From Cryptomeria japonica (lineage: Eukaryota; Streptophyta; Pinopsida; Cupressales; Cupressaceae), in assembly GCF_030272615.1 (NCBI RefSeq), contig NC_081415.1, forward strand, positions 371,549,809 through 371,613,808: DNA of 64,000 nt, written 5' to 3'. This document shows, one piece after another, positions 43,606 to 54,266 of this stretch. Each line of letters starts with the position of its first letter. The first letter of the stretch is position 1. The notes under the pieces are model-generated. The model made no database searches. It was given only the letters and a program-made list of their open reading frames with translations, and was not told the DNA's origin. The translations under genes were made by a program, and so were the position numbers.

Positions 43606-43610
43606 AAGGA
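43606..43610. repeat. target-site duplication AAGGA, left copy
   Basis: AAGGA at 43606-43610 and at 60454-60458 directly flanks the TGTCACG...TTTACA ends of the large gypsy element. Confidence 0.93.
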
Positions 43611-46600
43611 TGTCACGAACCCTATTTTTCCATAATTATTTAATTAGGAAAATAATTTTTATTTTTCGCAAATGAATTGGAAATTAAATGAAAATAGAAC
43701 AGTCAATGAAATAAGATAGGATATCGAATGTATTGAAATGATTTATATATAATTGAATGATCAGTAATAATTTTTATTGTAAATTGGGATCGTCATTGCT
43801 AATGAGCGATTGAGTGCAAGTGAATGCGGGAACAAGTGAATGAAGTTGAAGGCGAGAACATGACTCGGGTAGAGTTGTTTTTAACTATTGACTTAGGTAG
43901 ACTAAGGGAATCTCACACACCACAATAGTGACGTTATGCCTATACATTTATGTCTGCATTGGTGAATGATTTTGAGTCATAAAAATGTTATATTTTATTT
44001 GTCTATGAAAGGTGGAAAAATTGTTAATGATTTGAATTAAATAGAGACTCTATGATTTAACGTCCTTTGTGTGGAAATATGTGAATTATCGAAACTATAA
44101 TTAATGTTTGGTTTTCGAAATTATACTATAATTGTATGTATTTTAAATGTATATTAGGACTCGATCATATGCATATATATACGTAGGTAAATATGGTTCA
44201 TGTTTAATTATATTGATTATTTAATATGATTAATTGGAAGTTGAATAAATTAGAGTTTACGACATAACGTACCATATATCGAATGATTATTGTCTTTTGT
44301 ACAAAAAGAAATGCATCTTTATTAATGATCATTTTTTATATTGATGCAAGTTAAATATATTTGGTAGTTAATAACTTTGATTTTATCAAACACACATATA
44401 TAAGTATATATATTTTGAGGTGAATTTGTAAATTAAATTTATACGATCATTATTTTACGATACAAACATAATTATTCATAAAATGTATTTATGAATATTC
44501 GCATATATGTAAAGTAGGATTATATATTATTTATTAAATGTTTAAATATTAATATTTATTTTGCAAACTATAATATAGTTGCATGTTATATATATTTTGT
44601 TAGACAGGTGGCGGGTTTAGTTGCTATGAGATAGCGACTATGTCGCATGGTAGTTAAGGATAGCGACTACGTCCCAATCTAGCTAGGAGTCGATAGGTGG
44701 CGAAAGACTAACACGTAGACTTAGACCATGAGTTAAATGCAGAATTTAGTTAGGTATCGACATTGGTGGAGATCATAACGATAAACTAGGCAAGACCATC
44801 AGTTTAATGCAGAACTCAGAGGTTTCTACATGGAGACAATGGCTTAGACCTGGCAGCATAAACAAGGAACTCGCTCATGACAACTCAAAGTGTTTGAAGA
44901 CAAGTCTAACTTGCCATCCTCTCCATTTGAGTGGGTAAACTGATATAGTCACGGTGAATGAGAGAAGAAGCCCATGTTAAACTGCAAATAACACTTCATT
45001 CCAGGTAGAAATGGAATCGACTAGTGGTGTCCACGTTGAATATAGTTTAGTAGACCTCTATCGGTGGAAAATAAAGAGTGGCTTATAACTACAGTAATTA
45101 ATGAGATAACAGGCATGTGGTGCCATGAATCTAGGAATATCAATGATAGGAGACAAATGCGTAGTTAAATCATGCACTAGAACAGCAGAAATTGCATCAA
45201 GAAATGCCATCTCTATTAGACGTGGAGATGCGGGAGAAGAATTAAACTAAGACTCAAGTAATAGACTTCAAATCAACAACAATAACCGAGATTTTAAATG
45301 GGGAGAGATCGTAGGAAAAATGAGGGTAAATAGAGATGTAGGATAGGAAGATAGACACTCACAAGAAGAGACATGATAGACACACGAGAGAGGAAGAACG
45401 ACAAGAAAAGAGTAGAAAGAATAGAGATTAGAAAGGACTGGATATTTTGGTGTGTTTACGACCGAGTCGTAAAAGATCAAGGATGATCATCTCTGATTTA
45501 GTGTCGAACTTAGAGGTTACGCTTGGGAATGAGTGTTAATTACTTTATTACCATTAGAGAATTCTCAGAGTGTAGAAGGATAAGGATTAGGAATAGAGAG
45601 CTCGTGAGAAAGAAGAGCGTCGAGGAGGAAAGCATTGGAATCCGGACATATTGTAGACAATTTGAAGTTATCAAGGATCGTAATAGCCATGGATCGCACT
45701 TCTTGAGGTAGGATCAAATCTAATATGTTTTGTTGAAGAAATTTAAGAGATTAAGAATGATCTAGATTTAGATTTATGAAATATTCTAATGAAAGAGTGA
45801 GAGTCACATTATGAATCAATTTATAATTGTTTAAATTCCAATCATGCAAATAGAGATGCATTAATGATATATTTTATGAAAGTTGGTTGATAAACTTAGT
45901 GAAACTCTAGAAACAGAGTCAGAGGATAGAAAGAAAAACTATGAAATTGAACTGCGAAGAAGATGAAATAATAGGATTATGACTTATTTAATAGTAAAGT
46001 TATTTGGATATCACAAAAAAAAAAAAAGACTTACACTTTCGAATTTGATCCTTGCATGAAAAGTGAAAAGATGGTTATCGGGTGTCTCATTTAAAAAGCC
46101 ATATAGATAGGTGTTTTATGAACTTGCATCATATTAGATTGTCGTTATGGTAAATTAGTGAAATCAGTGTGTTAAGTTTTAAATCATGAAAAGTCACATA
46201 TTAGTATTAAACCAAATATGATGTTTTGAGTAAAGAGGTAAATGAACCACGAAATGAGGAAAGGTAGAGAGAGTTTAGACGAGATAAACTTAGAACTCTA
46301 AACCTTAAGAAATGGAATGCATGCTAATGATTATGCTATTTAATTGTTTTGATAATTGAATAAAAGAATGTGTACTCATTTTATTCAATTTATATGTAAG
46401 ATACATACATGTGTTACACCTTCTTAAATATTTAATTCTTGTCTTTAAACTGCTTGAAATATATAAGGGAAAGATTATATTCTTTCAGATGTATATTTGT
46501 TTATCCATGAAAGACCGCTTCCTGTCAGATAGGATTGGTAGTACTAAAAGATTGATTCTTTCAAATTCCATTTAGTGAAAGATTGTCTTCTTTAGCATTG

Positions 46601-47550
46601 TATTTTATCTTACAAGAAATAGGAAGCTAGAATTGAAAGGCAAAATATTGTCTTCTTATTTTGTAGTTATTCGAATGATGTTGATGAAAATATATTTGCT
46701 TTTCAAATTATGAAAGATTGTATTCATTTATGAGAAAGTAAGGAAAGAATGTTTAGTTTACGAAAGCGATAGGAAAGATGTTATATCAGTTAGTTAAAAG
46801 ATTCTTGTTTGTGGGAACCAAGCTATGGATAGGCTTGTGTGTAGAAAATTACCTTTTGGGACGGGTGCTGAATATGGATTCTTAGAGAGAATAGTTGTTT
46901 TTTCCAACTATTTATTTTTGTTGTGCATGGCATTATACTCGACCGAGTAATTATTTGAATTATCCATAGAAATAGATGGAATTCATTATTTTATGCTCTC
47001 TACCATATCCTTGAATGATAGTAAATGCTTGTTTCTTAAATGAATTAGAAAAATGAAAATGCGTGTTTCATCTAGGCACGCACCAGATTCCTTCTTGCCT
47101 TTCGAATTCTTTGGTTAAAACAATTCTTGCAGGGTCGGGTATTCTTGATTGATCAAGAATTTCGGGGAAGTGTAAGCTTCAAGGTTGGGTGGAAAAAGCG
47201 CCTGAATCTTGTTCTTGTCTTCATGCTAAAGATTGCATTGGCGATAGCTTGGGTTGCAGATCAACAAACACATCTCTCCCTTTACTTTGTATTATTTTGT
47301 TATTGAACTTATGACAACTTGAAATGTGTAAGTATTGTATGATTCAAAAACTACTTTTATCGATTTATGGAATAAAGAATCTTTATCTTTTATAGAAATT
47401 TCGTGTTTATTACGATTTAAATGAAATGATTAAATTAAGCTATGGATGGAAATTTGGAATGAAATAGACTTATTAACTTATCTATGTGTTTACTTAAGAA
47501 TAAAGAGTATTTTGGCTATTATTGAAGTTATCTCGATTTACGTCTTTACA
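43611..47550 (+). repeat. 5' LTR of the chromovirus element (3940 bp)
   Basis: TGTCACGAACCC to ...CGTCTTTACA. It is collinear with 56351-60453 throughout. It lacks the long AT run of the partner (only a short CATATGCATATATATACG at about 44167) and about 40 bp present in the partner at 57506-57548. The 60- to 70-codon frames inside occur in both LTRs and show no known domain. Confidence 0.95.
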
Positions 47551-48863
47551 TTTTGGTATCAGAGCCAAGTTTATAACTCTAGGGCCTATGAGTCTGCTTC
47601 ATGAATGAAGTCATGTGCTTGACAAACTTTTTATTAGATATCTAATGCGTGATACTTGTAAATAAAGGAGCACAAAGGCGTTTCAAGGTGAATTGATGAC
47701 AACGACCTAGAAGAAGGAGGATGGTTGATTAAGGAAGAAATATTTCCCTCCTACTATGAAATGAATTCAGGATATTCAAGATGAGAATGATAAGATCGAG
47801 GAAGGTAGTTGTTTACTTCTAGGATGAAAGAATAAAGGAATCAACTCCTTAACCAAGAGAGAAGAAATAGATAATCAAGCTAAGTAGGGTATCGAAAATC
47901 TCACCTACCATTCCCTTTGGTGACAATAATAGTTGGATTAGCCTATTAAGGTGATAGATGAAGAATATCCAAATGAGTATCTCCCTATTGAGTCAACTAT
48001 GTTTAGTTCAGATGAGTCGAAAGGATGTACCCCATTGAATCCATGAGAAGAAATATAAATTTGGGTGATATCATTTATGAACAATTGATAAGTAAAGTTT
48101 CTTTTTGCAAAATCAACATGGTGTCCAGATAGATGGAGAAAGAGTATCTCCTAGAATGACATACTTAATGGACACATTCGTCGGAAGATAGTTATTGAGT
48201 AAAAGTTGGGTGCTTATTTAGTAGGTTGTGGTTGATATCTAATTGATAAATGATGGTTGTTATTAGAACCTATATGCTTGAGATGCTTGACTGATAATTA
48301 TTCTAACTTATCTCTTGCAAAAGATATTATTCTATGTCTATAGTGTACGAGGTAGGTACTATATGGATAGGAATGAAGAAATCTGGAAAGGAATCTGTAT
48401 TCTAGTTTGTGTCCTTATCTTCAAACATGAAATTGTAGGTACTATGTTTTATACTCTCTCTCTCTCTCACTCTAGAAAAGATACCCCAAGGTGTTATAAC
48501 ACTCCTTCATATGTGATTATTCCTAGTCACTCAATACATTTGATATGTATTCAGTTTGATACTTTATTTGGTTTATTGATAAATTATTTGATCATTGATT
48601 TTTGGATTAGTTTTGACTTCTTAACTTGATTGTATTTTCTTTTTCATTTTCTAAATGGACAAGCTACCAATTTTGTATTTTGTGACCCTTGGTCACACTT
48701 GACTTAATGTTTCAATATGCTCATTTTATAATTTGCTGTTGAAAATGATCACTTGTTCTCTTAACCTTTATGGTGGCTGATCTAATGTTTAAAATTTTCA
48801 TTGTCTTTTGGTTTCATATTGCATTCCATCCTTATCATGATCATAGTGAACCCATGATGGTAT
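47551..48863 (+). pseudogene. chromovirus internal region, left part (decayed gag side)
   Basis: It begins with TTT and the primer-binding site TGGTATCAGAGCC at 47554-47566, the initiator Met type. The rest should encode gag but is full of stops; I could not recognise the gag core or a zinc knuckle. The region is cut at 48863 by the nested element, after its GGTAT target. Confidence 0.6.
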
Positions 48864-49178
48864 TGTTAGAGTAAAGGTTTTAATTTAATCATGTTGATTA
48901 AATTACCTTTATTCCTCTCTTAAGATTTCACTTTAGTTTGCATTTGTGACATTTAATAATTATATTAATTATTAAATGTCTACCTATTAGGGTTTCTTTT
49001 AGGGTTGCACAATATCCTTTTATAAGGATTCATCATTGTAATTTGTCTCTTGGATGAATACATTTTTTAGCTTTCAGAGCACCCTTGCTTGTTTGTCTCC
49101 ATCTCTTCTTTCTGTGACAGGTTATTTGCATGCAGGTGATCTTCGGGGTTTGTGAAGTTGGCTTTCTCAACTTCTACA
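48864..49178 (+). repeat. LTR 1 of the gag-only tandem element (315 bp)
   Basis: TGTTAGAGTAAAGG to ...CAACTTCTACA. It contains TATTAGGGTTTC and TCCTTTTATAAGGATTC with a TATAA core near 49020, the likely promoter. The primer-binding site TGGTATCAGAGC follows at 49179-49190. Confidence 0.95.
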
Positions 49179-49190
49179 TGGTATCAGAGC
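49179..49190 (+). promoter_or_regulatory. primer-binding site of body 1, initiator Met tRNA
   Basis: TGGTATCAGAGC directly abuts LTR 1. The equivalent site is missing after LTR 2, where about 100 bp are deleted. Confidence 0.92.
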
Positions 49191-49554
49191 TCCAGACCTG
49201 CTGCTTCCTGTTCGTCTTCTGAAGAATTTGGAGCTACGAGGATTAGATCTGACTTTCAGGTTTTGGTTGCATCAGATCTGTGTTTGTCTTCTATTTTTTA
49301 TTTTGGAATAGGGGGTATTTTTTTTCGGTGCACTTTGAGCCCAAACGGACCTCACCGTTGAGCTTGTAGTGCCCAAAAACCCCTATTTCCATATAAAATT
49401 CGTCCGATTTGGATACAGTTGCTCCAGAAGGCAAAAATTTTTATGCCCCAAGGCCGTATGGCCCCAGGGCACGCAGACCGAGGCTAAATCAAAAAAAAAT
49501 ATATAAAAAAAGCGGTTTTTTTGTTTAAAAAAAAGCGCAGCCAGTGTAAAAACG

Positions 49555-49770
49555 CGCAGCCCAGCCGGTGCGCTTCCAGGCGGCCCCCCGCCCGGCCACT
49601 GCCGCCGCCGGCGGTATCCTCCGTCGCGCCGCCGGTGCAGCACCCGCCGCCTGCGCGCCGCCAGCCTGCGCGCCGCCCGCGCCCAGCCAGTGCGCCGCCT
49701 ACCACCACAGTGCCGCCCCTGCGCCGCCGCCCCCTGCGCCCGCCCCTGGTCGCCCAGAGGACCAGGGGCT
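49555..49770 (+). repeat. GC-rich GCCGCC-type leader tract, body 1
   Basis: An island of GCCGCC/CCGCCC/TGCGCC repeats in an AT-rich setting, about 220 bp. It ends in a perfect 9-bp hairpin GCCCCTGGT (49742-49750) / ACCAGGGGC (49761-49769). Open frames here are Pro/Ala/Arg-rich in several frames and on both strands, the signature of repeat composition rather than a gene. Confidence 0.8.
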
Positions 49771-50266
49771 TATTTTTTTTAAGCCCTTGAGGGCTTAAAG
49801 GGCCTATTTGGGCTTTTTTGGAGCAGTTTTACTAAATCGGGTATAACTTGGGCATTTTAGCTCGGATTTTCGAATGAAAATAGGCGTTGGAAAGCTGGTT
49901 CCGAGCCCGATCTAAAAGATGCAGATCTTTTTTTCTGATTTTTCCGTTTTGTAGTGTTTTTTGCCAGTCGAAGTCAGAACAATTTTTTTGCACTCCAAGA
50001 GCCATATCTTTTGCATACGGACTCCGTTTTTCGAAAGCGAATAGGCGTCGGAAAGGTGGTTCTGTGCTCTTTCCAGATCTATCATGTATTTTTCCAGAAT
50101 CTGCACTAGGTACATTTTATTCAGTACTTTGTGTTTTAACACATCTGTCACTTACTTGGACGTTTCAGACTTGGAAATAATTTGTTTGCATGGGATGGCT
50201 TCATTTGATCTGCTTTATCAGTATTAAAGTCATTTAGTCTCAGATTTGTTAATTTGAAGAGTTATC

Positions 50267-51220
50267 ATGGGTTTTTCTACTCACCCTTCAGTTGTATTTC
50301 TAGAACGGGGTAATTATGAGTCATGGGCAAAGGGCATACTTACACACTGTAGGTGGCTTAATATTTTGCCTTATTTGTATGATCTCATACCTGAACCAGC
50401 AACTTTAGAGGGAAAACTAGCTTGGGATATCATTAGAAATCACATAGTAGGAGTTATTTTGTCTAGTGTTGATTCTGACACTGTGTGGGCTATATCGGGC
50501 ATTGATTGTCCTCACTCACTTTGGACACGTCTTTGGGAGATCTATGGAGACCCCAGTCTTTCTCCATTCCCAAAGGATCCTGCTTCAGCTTGTCTTGTAC
50601 CCATTGGTTGGAGAGATAACACACCTTTTGATCATGATACTTTAAAGGAACTTCAATATTTAGACACCCTTACATATTCCGATGAATCAGAGGATTGTCT
50701 CACAGTTCCTACTCTTCAGACTGAGATTATACATGTATCAACATCATCTCCTTTTGTTCCTGATCAGTTTGATATTGCCTCTTCTTTGGCTCCTATTGAT
50801 TCAGCTAAGCAGGACATCACACATCTTTCAGACATGGCTACTTGGGATTCTTATCTTGCAGGCATTTCATCTTTGTTTGTAGAGTCCTATATTGCAGACT
50901 TGGAGGATTACTTTGAGGATTTTCAGCTCCTCTTTGTTGACAGCCATATTCCAGCTGTTAGCCCACCATCATCTGTGCATTCAGAGGTTGCAGTTTTTGA
51001 GTCTTCAGTTCAGTTTGGATTTGACATCTTTTGTTTCAGTTCAGACAGAGGGATTCTTCAGCATCCTATTATGGCACACATCTTGAGACAGATTGATTCT
51101 TCTCTCTTCACAGGGTTTCTTTATGTTATTAGTGCATTTATTTCTTTCATCTCTTTTTGGAGTAGAGTTTTTCCCATGAGGTTTTCTCTATTTCTCCACT
51201 TTACAGAGATTTGGTTGTAA
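50267..51220 (+). CDS. gag-like protein of body 1 (317 residues)
   Basis: The first 100 residues match the N-terminal gag region of plant copia elements: VVFLERGNYESWAKGILTHC, then WDIIRNHIVGVILSSVD and LWTRLWEIYGD. The remainder is acidic and Ser/Phe-rich, with no zinc knuckle and no protease motif. After residue 282 the frame differs from body 2 because about 235 bp are deleted at 51117. The C-terminus is therefore shorter and hydrophobic. It starts at ATG 50267, the same start as body 2. It probably packages element RNA using enzymes from another copia element; this is inferred from lack of pol. Confidence 0.8.
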   Translation: MGFSTHPSVVFLERGNYESWAKGILTHCRWLNILPYLYDLIPEPATLEGKLAWDIIRNHIVGVILSSVDSDTVWAISGIDCPHSLWTRLWEIYGDPSLSPFPKDPASACLVPIGWRDNTPFDHDTLKELQYLDTLTYSDESEDCLTVPTLQTEIIHVSTSSPFVPDQFDIASSLAPIDSAKQDITHLSDMATWDSYLAGISSLFVESYIADLEDYFEDFQLLFVDSHIPAVSPPSSVHSEVAVFESSVQFGFDIFCFSSDRGILQHPIMAHILRQIDSSLFTGFLYVISAFISFISFWSRVFPMRFSLFLHFTEIWL

Positions 51221-51320
51221 TTGGGTACCTGATCAGGCCTTGTTGCCGGGACCCAAGTTTACTTTCTTGCATTGTAGTTACCTTTGCTTTCTTGCACATG
51301 TTTGTAACTGCACTTTTGCT

Positions 51321-51335
51321 CATCTTAAGGGGGGG
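51321..51335 (+). promoter_or_regulatory. polypurine tract of body 1
   Basis: CATCTTAAGGGGGGG immediately precedes the TGTTAGAG start of LTR 2. An identical context precedes LTR 3 at 53947, and a related CTTAAGGGGGG lies at about 63656. Confidence 0.85.
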
Positions 51336-51654
51336 TGTTAGAGTAAAGGTTTTAATTTAATCATGTTGATTAAATTACCTTTATTCCTCTCTTAAGATTT
51401 CACTTTAGTTTGCATTTGTGACATTTAATAATTATATTAATTATTAAATGTCTACCTATTAGGGTTTCTTTTAGGGTTGCACAATATCCTTTTATAAGGA
51501 TTCATCATTGTAATTTATCTCTCTCTTGGATGAATACATTTTTTAGCTTTCAGAGCACCCTTGCTTGTTTGTCTCCATCTCTTCTTTCTGTGACAGGTTA
51601 TTTGCATGCAGGTGATCTTCGGGGTTTGTGAAGTTGGCTTTCTCAACTTCTACA
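51336..51654 (+). repeat. LTR 2 (middle) of the gag-only tandem element (319 bp)
   Basis: Same ends as LTR 1, with a 4-bp CTCT expansion at about 51521. No target duplication flanks it, as expected for a shared middle LTR. It runs into TGTTTGTATTCTG: the primer-binding site and about 100 bp of leader found after LTR 1 are missing. Confidence 0.93.
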
Positions 51655-51924
51655 TGTTTGTATTCTGTTTTTTATTTTGGAATAGGGGGTATTTTTTTTT
51701 CGGTGCACTTTGAGCCCAAACGGACCTCACCGTTGAGCTCGTAGCGCCCAAAAACCCCTATTTCCATATAAAATTTGGACACAATTGCACCAGGTGGCAA
51801 ATTTTTTTTGGCCCCAAGGCCGTACGGCCCTAGGGCACGAAAACTGAGGCGAAAATATTCAAAAAATCAAAAAAATATTTAAAAAAAAGCATTTTTTTAT
51901 TAAACGCAGGGCACAGCCAGTGAA

Positions 51925-52154
51925 ATTGCCTGCGCCGCCGCTAAGCAGCCCAGCGGCCACCCGGCGGCCACCGCCGCCGGCGGTAACCCGCCCACGCGCC
52001 GCCCTGCGCTACCCTGCCGCCTGCGCGCCGCCAGCCGCCCGCCCGCAGCCTGCGCGCCGCCCGCGCCCAGCCAGTGCGCCGCCTACCACCACAGCGCCGC
52101 CCCTGCGCCGCCGCCCCCCTGCGCCCGCCCCTGGTCGCCCAGAGGACCAGGGGC
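51925..52154 (+). repeat. GC-rich leader tract, body 2
   Basis: Counterpart of 49555-49770 but rearranged: the left half differs strongly while the right half, including the GCCCCTGGT/ACCAGGGGC hairpin (52127-52135 and 52146-52154), is conserved. Much higher divergence than the surrounding body suggests repeat slippage. Confidence 0.78.
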
Positions 52155-52651
52155 TTATTTTTTTTAAGCCCTTGAGGGCTTAAAGGGCCTATTTGGGCTT
52201 TTTTGGAGCAGTTTTACTAAATCGGGTATAACTTGGGCATTTTAGCTCGGATTTTCGAATGAAAATAGGCGTTGGAAAGCTGGTTCCGAGCCCGATCTAA
52301 AAGATGCAGATCTTTTTTTCTGATTTTTCCGTTTTGTAGTGTTTTTTGCCAGTCGAAGTCAGAACAAGTTTTTTGCACTCCAGGAGCCATATCTTTTGCA
52401 TACGGACTCCGTTTTTCGAAAGCGAATAGGCGTCGGAAAGGTGGTTCTGTGCTCTTTCCAGATCTATCATGTATTTTTCCAGAATCTGCACCAGGTACAT
52501 TTTATTCAGTACTTTGTGTTTTCACACATCTGTCACTTACTTGGACGTTTCAGACTTGGAAATAATTTGTTTGCATGGGATGGCTTTATTTGATCTGCTT
52601 TATCAGTATTAAAGTCATTTAGTCTCAGATTTGTTAATTTGAAGAGTTATC

Positions 52652-53743
52652 ATGGGTTTTTCTACTCACCCTTCAGTTGTATTTCTAGAACGGGGTAATT
52701 ATGAGTCATGGGCAACGGGCATACTTACACACTGTAGGTGGCTTAATATTTTGCCTTATTTGTATGATCTCATACCTGAACCAGCAACTTTAGAGGGAAC
52801 ACTAGCTTGGGATATCATTAGAAATCACATAGTAGGAGTTATTTTGTCTAGTGTTGATTCTGACACTGTGTGGGCTATATCGGGCATTGATTGTCCTCAC
52901 TCACTTTGGACACGTCTTTGGGAGATCTATGGAGACCCCAGTCTTTCTCCATTCCCAAAGGATCCTGCTTCAGATTGTCTTGTACCCATTGGTTGGAGAG
53001 ATAACACACCTTTTGATCATGCTACTTTGAAGGAACTTCAATATTTAGACACCCTTACATATTCCGATGAATCAAAGGATTGTCTCACAGTTCCTACTCT
53101 TCAGACTGAGATTATATATGTATTAACATCATCTCCTTTTGTTCCTGATCAGTTTGATATTGCCTCTTCTTTGGCTCCTATTGATTCAGCTAAGCAGGAC
53201 ATCATACATCTTTCAGACATGGCTACTTGGGATTCTTATCTTGCAGGCATTTCGTCTTTGTTTGTAGAGTCCTATATTGCAGACTTGGAGGATTACTTTG
53301 AGGATTTTCAGCTCCTCTTTGTTGACAGCCATATTCCAGCTGTTAGCCCACCATCATCTGTGCATTCAGAGGTTGCATTTTTTGAGTCTTCAGTTCAGTT
53401 TGGATTTGACATCTTTTGTTTCAGTTCAGACAGAGGGATTCTTCAGCATCCTATTATGGCACACATCTTGAGACAGATTGATTCTTCTCTCTTCACAAGG
53501 TTTCTTCATCTTCGTCCTTTGGATCCATTTCTTCCCAAGGGGAGGAATATTATATGCCGCTTCAGGATCTCTTTTTGGATTCTACCTCAGGCATCCATAT
53601 GTGCGACAGGAGTTTCTTCATTGTGGGGGGGGCTTCTAGTCTCTTTCTTTTTCTCCTATGGAGACCATTGTATATGTACTTATATGATAGAAGTTGTCTA
53701 TGGGGGGTATCATGTTATCCACCTCCTATCCTTATGTTATTAG
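52652..53743 (+). CDS. gag-like protein of body 2 (363 residues)
   Basis: Almost identical to the body 1 protein through residue 280 and clearly the longer form. After RQIDSSLFTRFLHLRPLDPF it continues into GRNIICRFRISFW and a hydrophobic C-terminus, ending at TGA just before 53744. The extra segment corresponds to the 235 bp deleted from body 1. In related copia elements this segment would normally be 3' noncoding, so the last 80 residues may not be meaningful. No zinc knuckle, protease or pol motif. Confidence 0.8.
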   Translation: MGFSTHPSVVFLERGNYESWATGILTHCRWLNILPYLYDLIPEPATLEGTLAWDIIRNHIVGVILSSVDSDTVWAISGIDCPHSLWTRLWEIYGDPSLSPFPKDPASDCLVPIGWRDNTPFDHATLKELQYLDTLTYSDESKDCLTVPTLQTEIIYVLTSSPFVPDQFDIASSLAPIDSAKQDIIHLSDMATWDSYLAGISSLFVESYIADLEDYFEDFQLLFVDSHIPAVSPPSSVHSEVAFFESSVQFGFDIFCFSSDRGILQHPIMAHILRQIDSSLFTRFLHLRPLDPFLPKGRNIICRFRISFWILPQASICATGVSSLWGGLLVSFFFSYGDHCICTYMIEVVYGGYHVIHLLSLCY

Positions 53744-53946
53744 TGCATTTATTTCTTTCATCTCTTTTTGGAGTAGAGTTTTTCCCATGAGGTTTTCTCT
53801 ATTTCTCCACTTTACAGAGATTTGGTTGTAATTGGGTACCTGATCAGGCCTTGTTGCCGGGACCCAAGTTTACTTTCTTGCATTGTAGTTACCTTTGCTT
53901 TCTTGCACATGTTTGTAACTGCACTTTTGCTCATCTTAAGGGGGGG

Positions 53947-54261
53947 TGTTAGAGTAAAGGTTTTAATTTAATCATGTTGATTAAATTACCTTTATTCCTC
54001 TCTTAAGATTTCACTTTAGTTTGCATTTGTGACATTTAATAATTATATTAATTATTAAATGTCTACCTATTAGGGTTTCTTTTAGGGTTGCACAATATCC
54101 TTTTATAAGGATTCATCATTGTAATTTGTCTCTTGGATGAATACATTTTTTAGCTTTCAGAGCACCCTTGCTTGTTTGTCTCCATCTCTTCTTTCTGTGA
54201 CAGGTTATTTGCATGCAGGTGATCTTCGGGGTTTGTGAAGTTGGCTTTCTCAACTTCTACA
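53947..54261 (+). repeat. LTR 3 of the gag-only tandem element (315 bp)
   Basis: The same length and ends as LTR 1, followed by GGTAT at 54262-54266. It closes the tandem array; the chromovirus body resumes at GTCCAAGAG. Confidence 0.95.
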
Positions 54262-54266
54262 GGTAT

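Larger units (their letters stand above)
48864..54261 (+). mobile_element. tandem gag-only copia-like LTR retrotransposon (LTR-body-LTR-body-LTR)
   Basis: Three LTRs of 315-319 bp (48864-49178, 51336-51654, 53947-54261) enclose two bodies. The duplication GGTAT is found only at the outer edges (48859-48863 and 54262-54266), so the array was one insertion, enlarged by recombination or integrated as a tandem. Each body has a GC-rich leader, one gag-like ORF and a polypurine tract (CTTAAGGGGGG). No protease, integrase or RT is present, so it is non-autonomous. Confidence 0.93.

Noticed and set aside
47554-47566. TGGTATCAGAGCC as part of a tRNA gene
   Set aside because: Only the tRNA 3'-end complement is present and it sits right after an LTR; it is a primer-binding site.
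49383-49798. Pro/Ala/Arg-rich frames on both strands
   Set aside because: Several overlapping frames in a GCC-repeat leader; composition artefact, not conserved in the second body.
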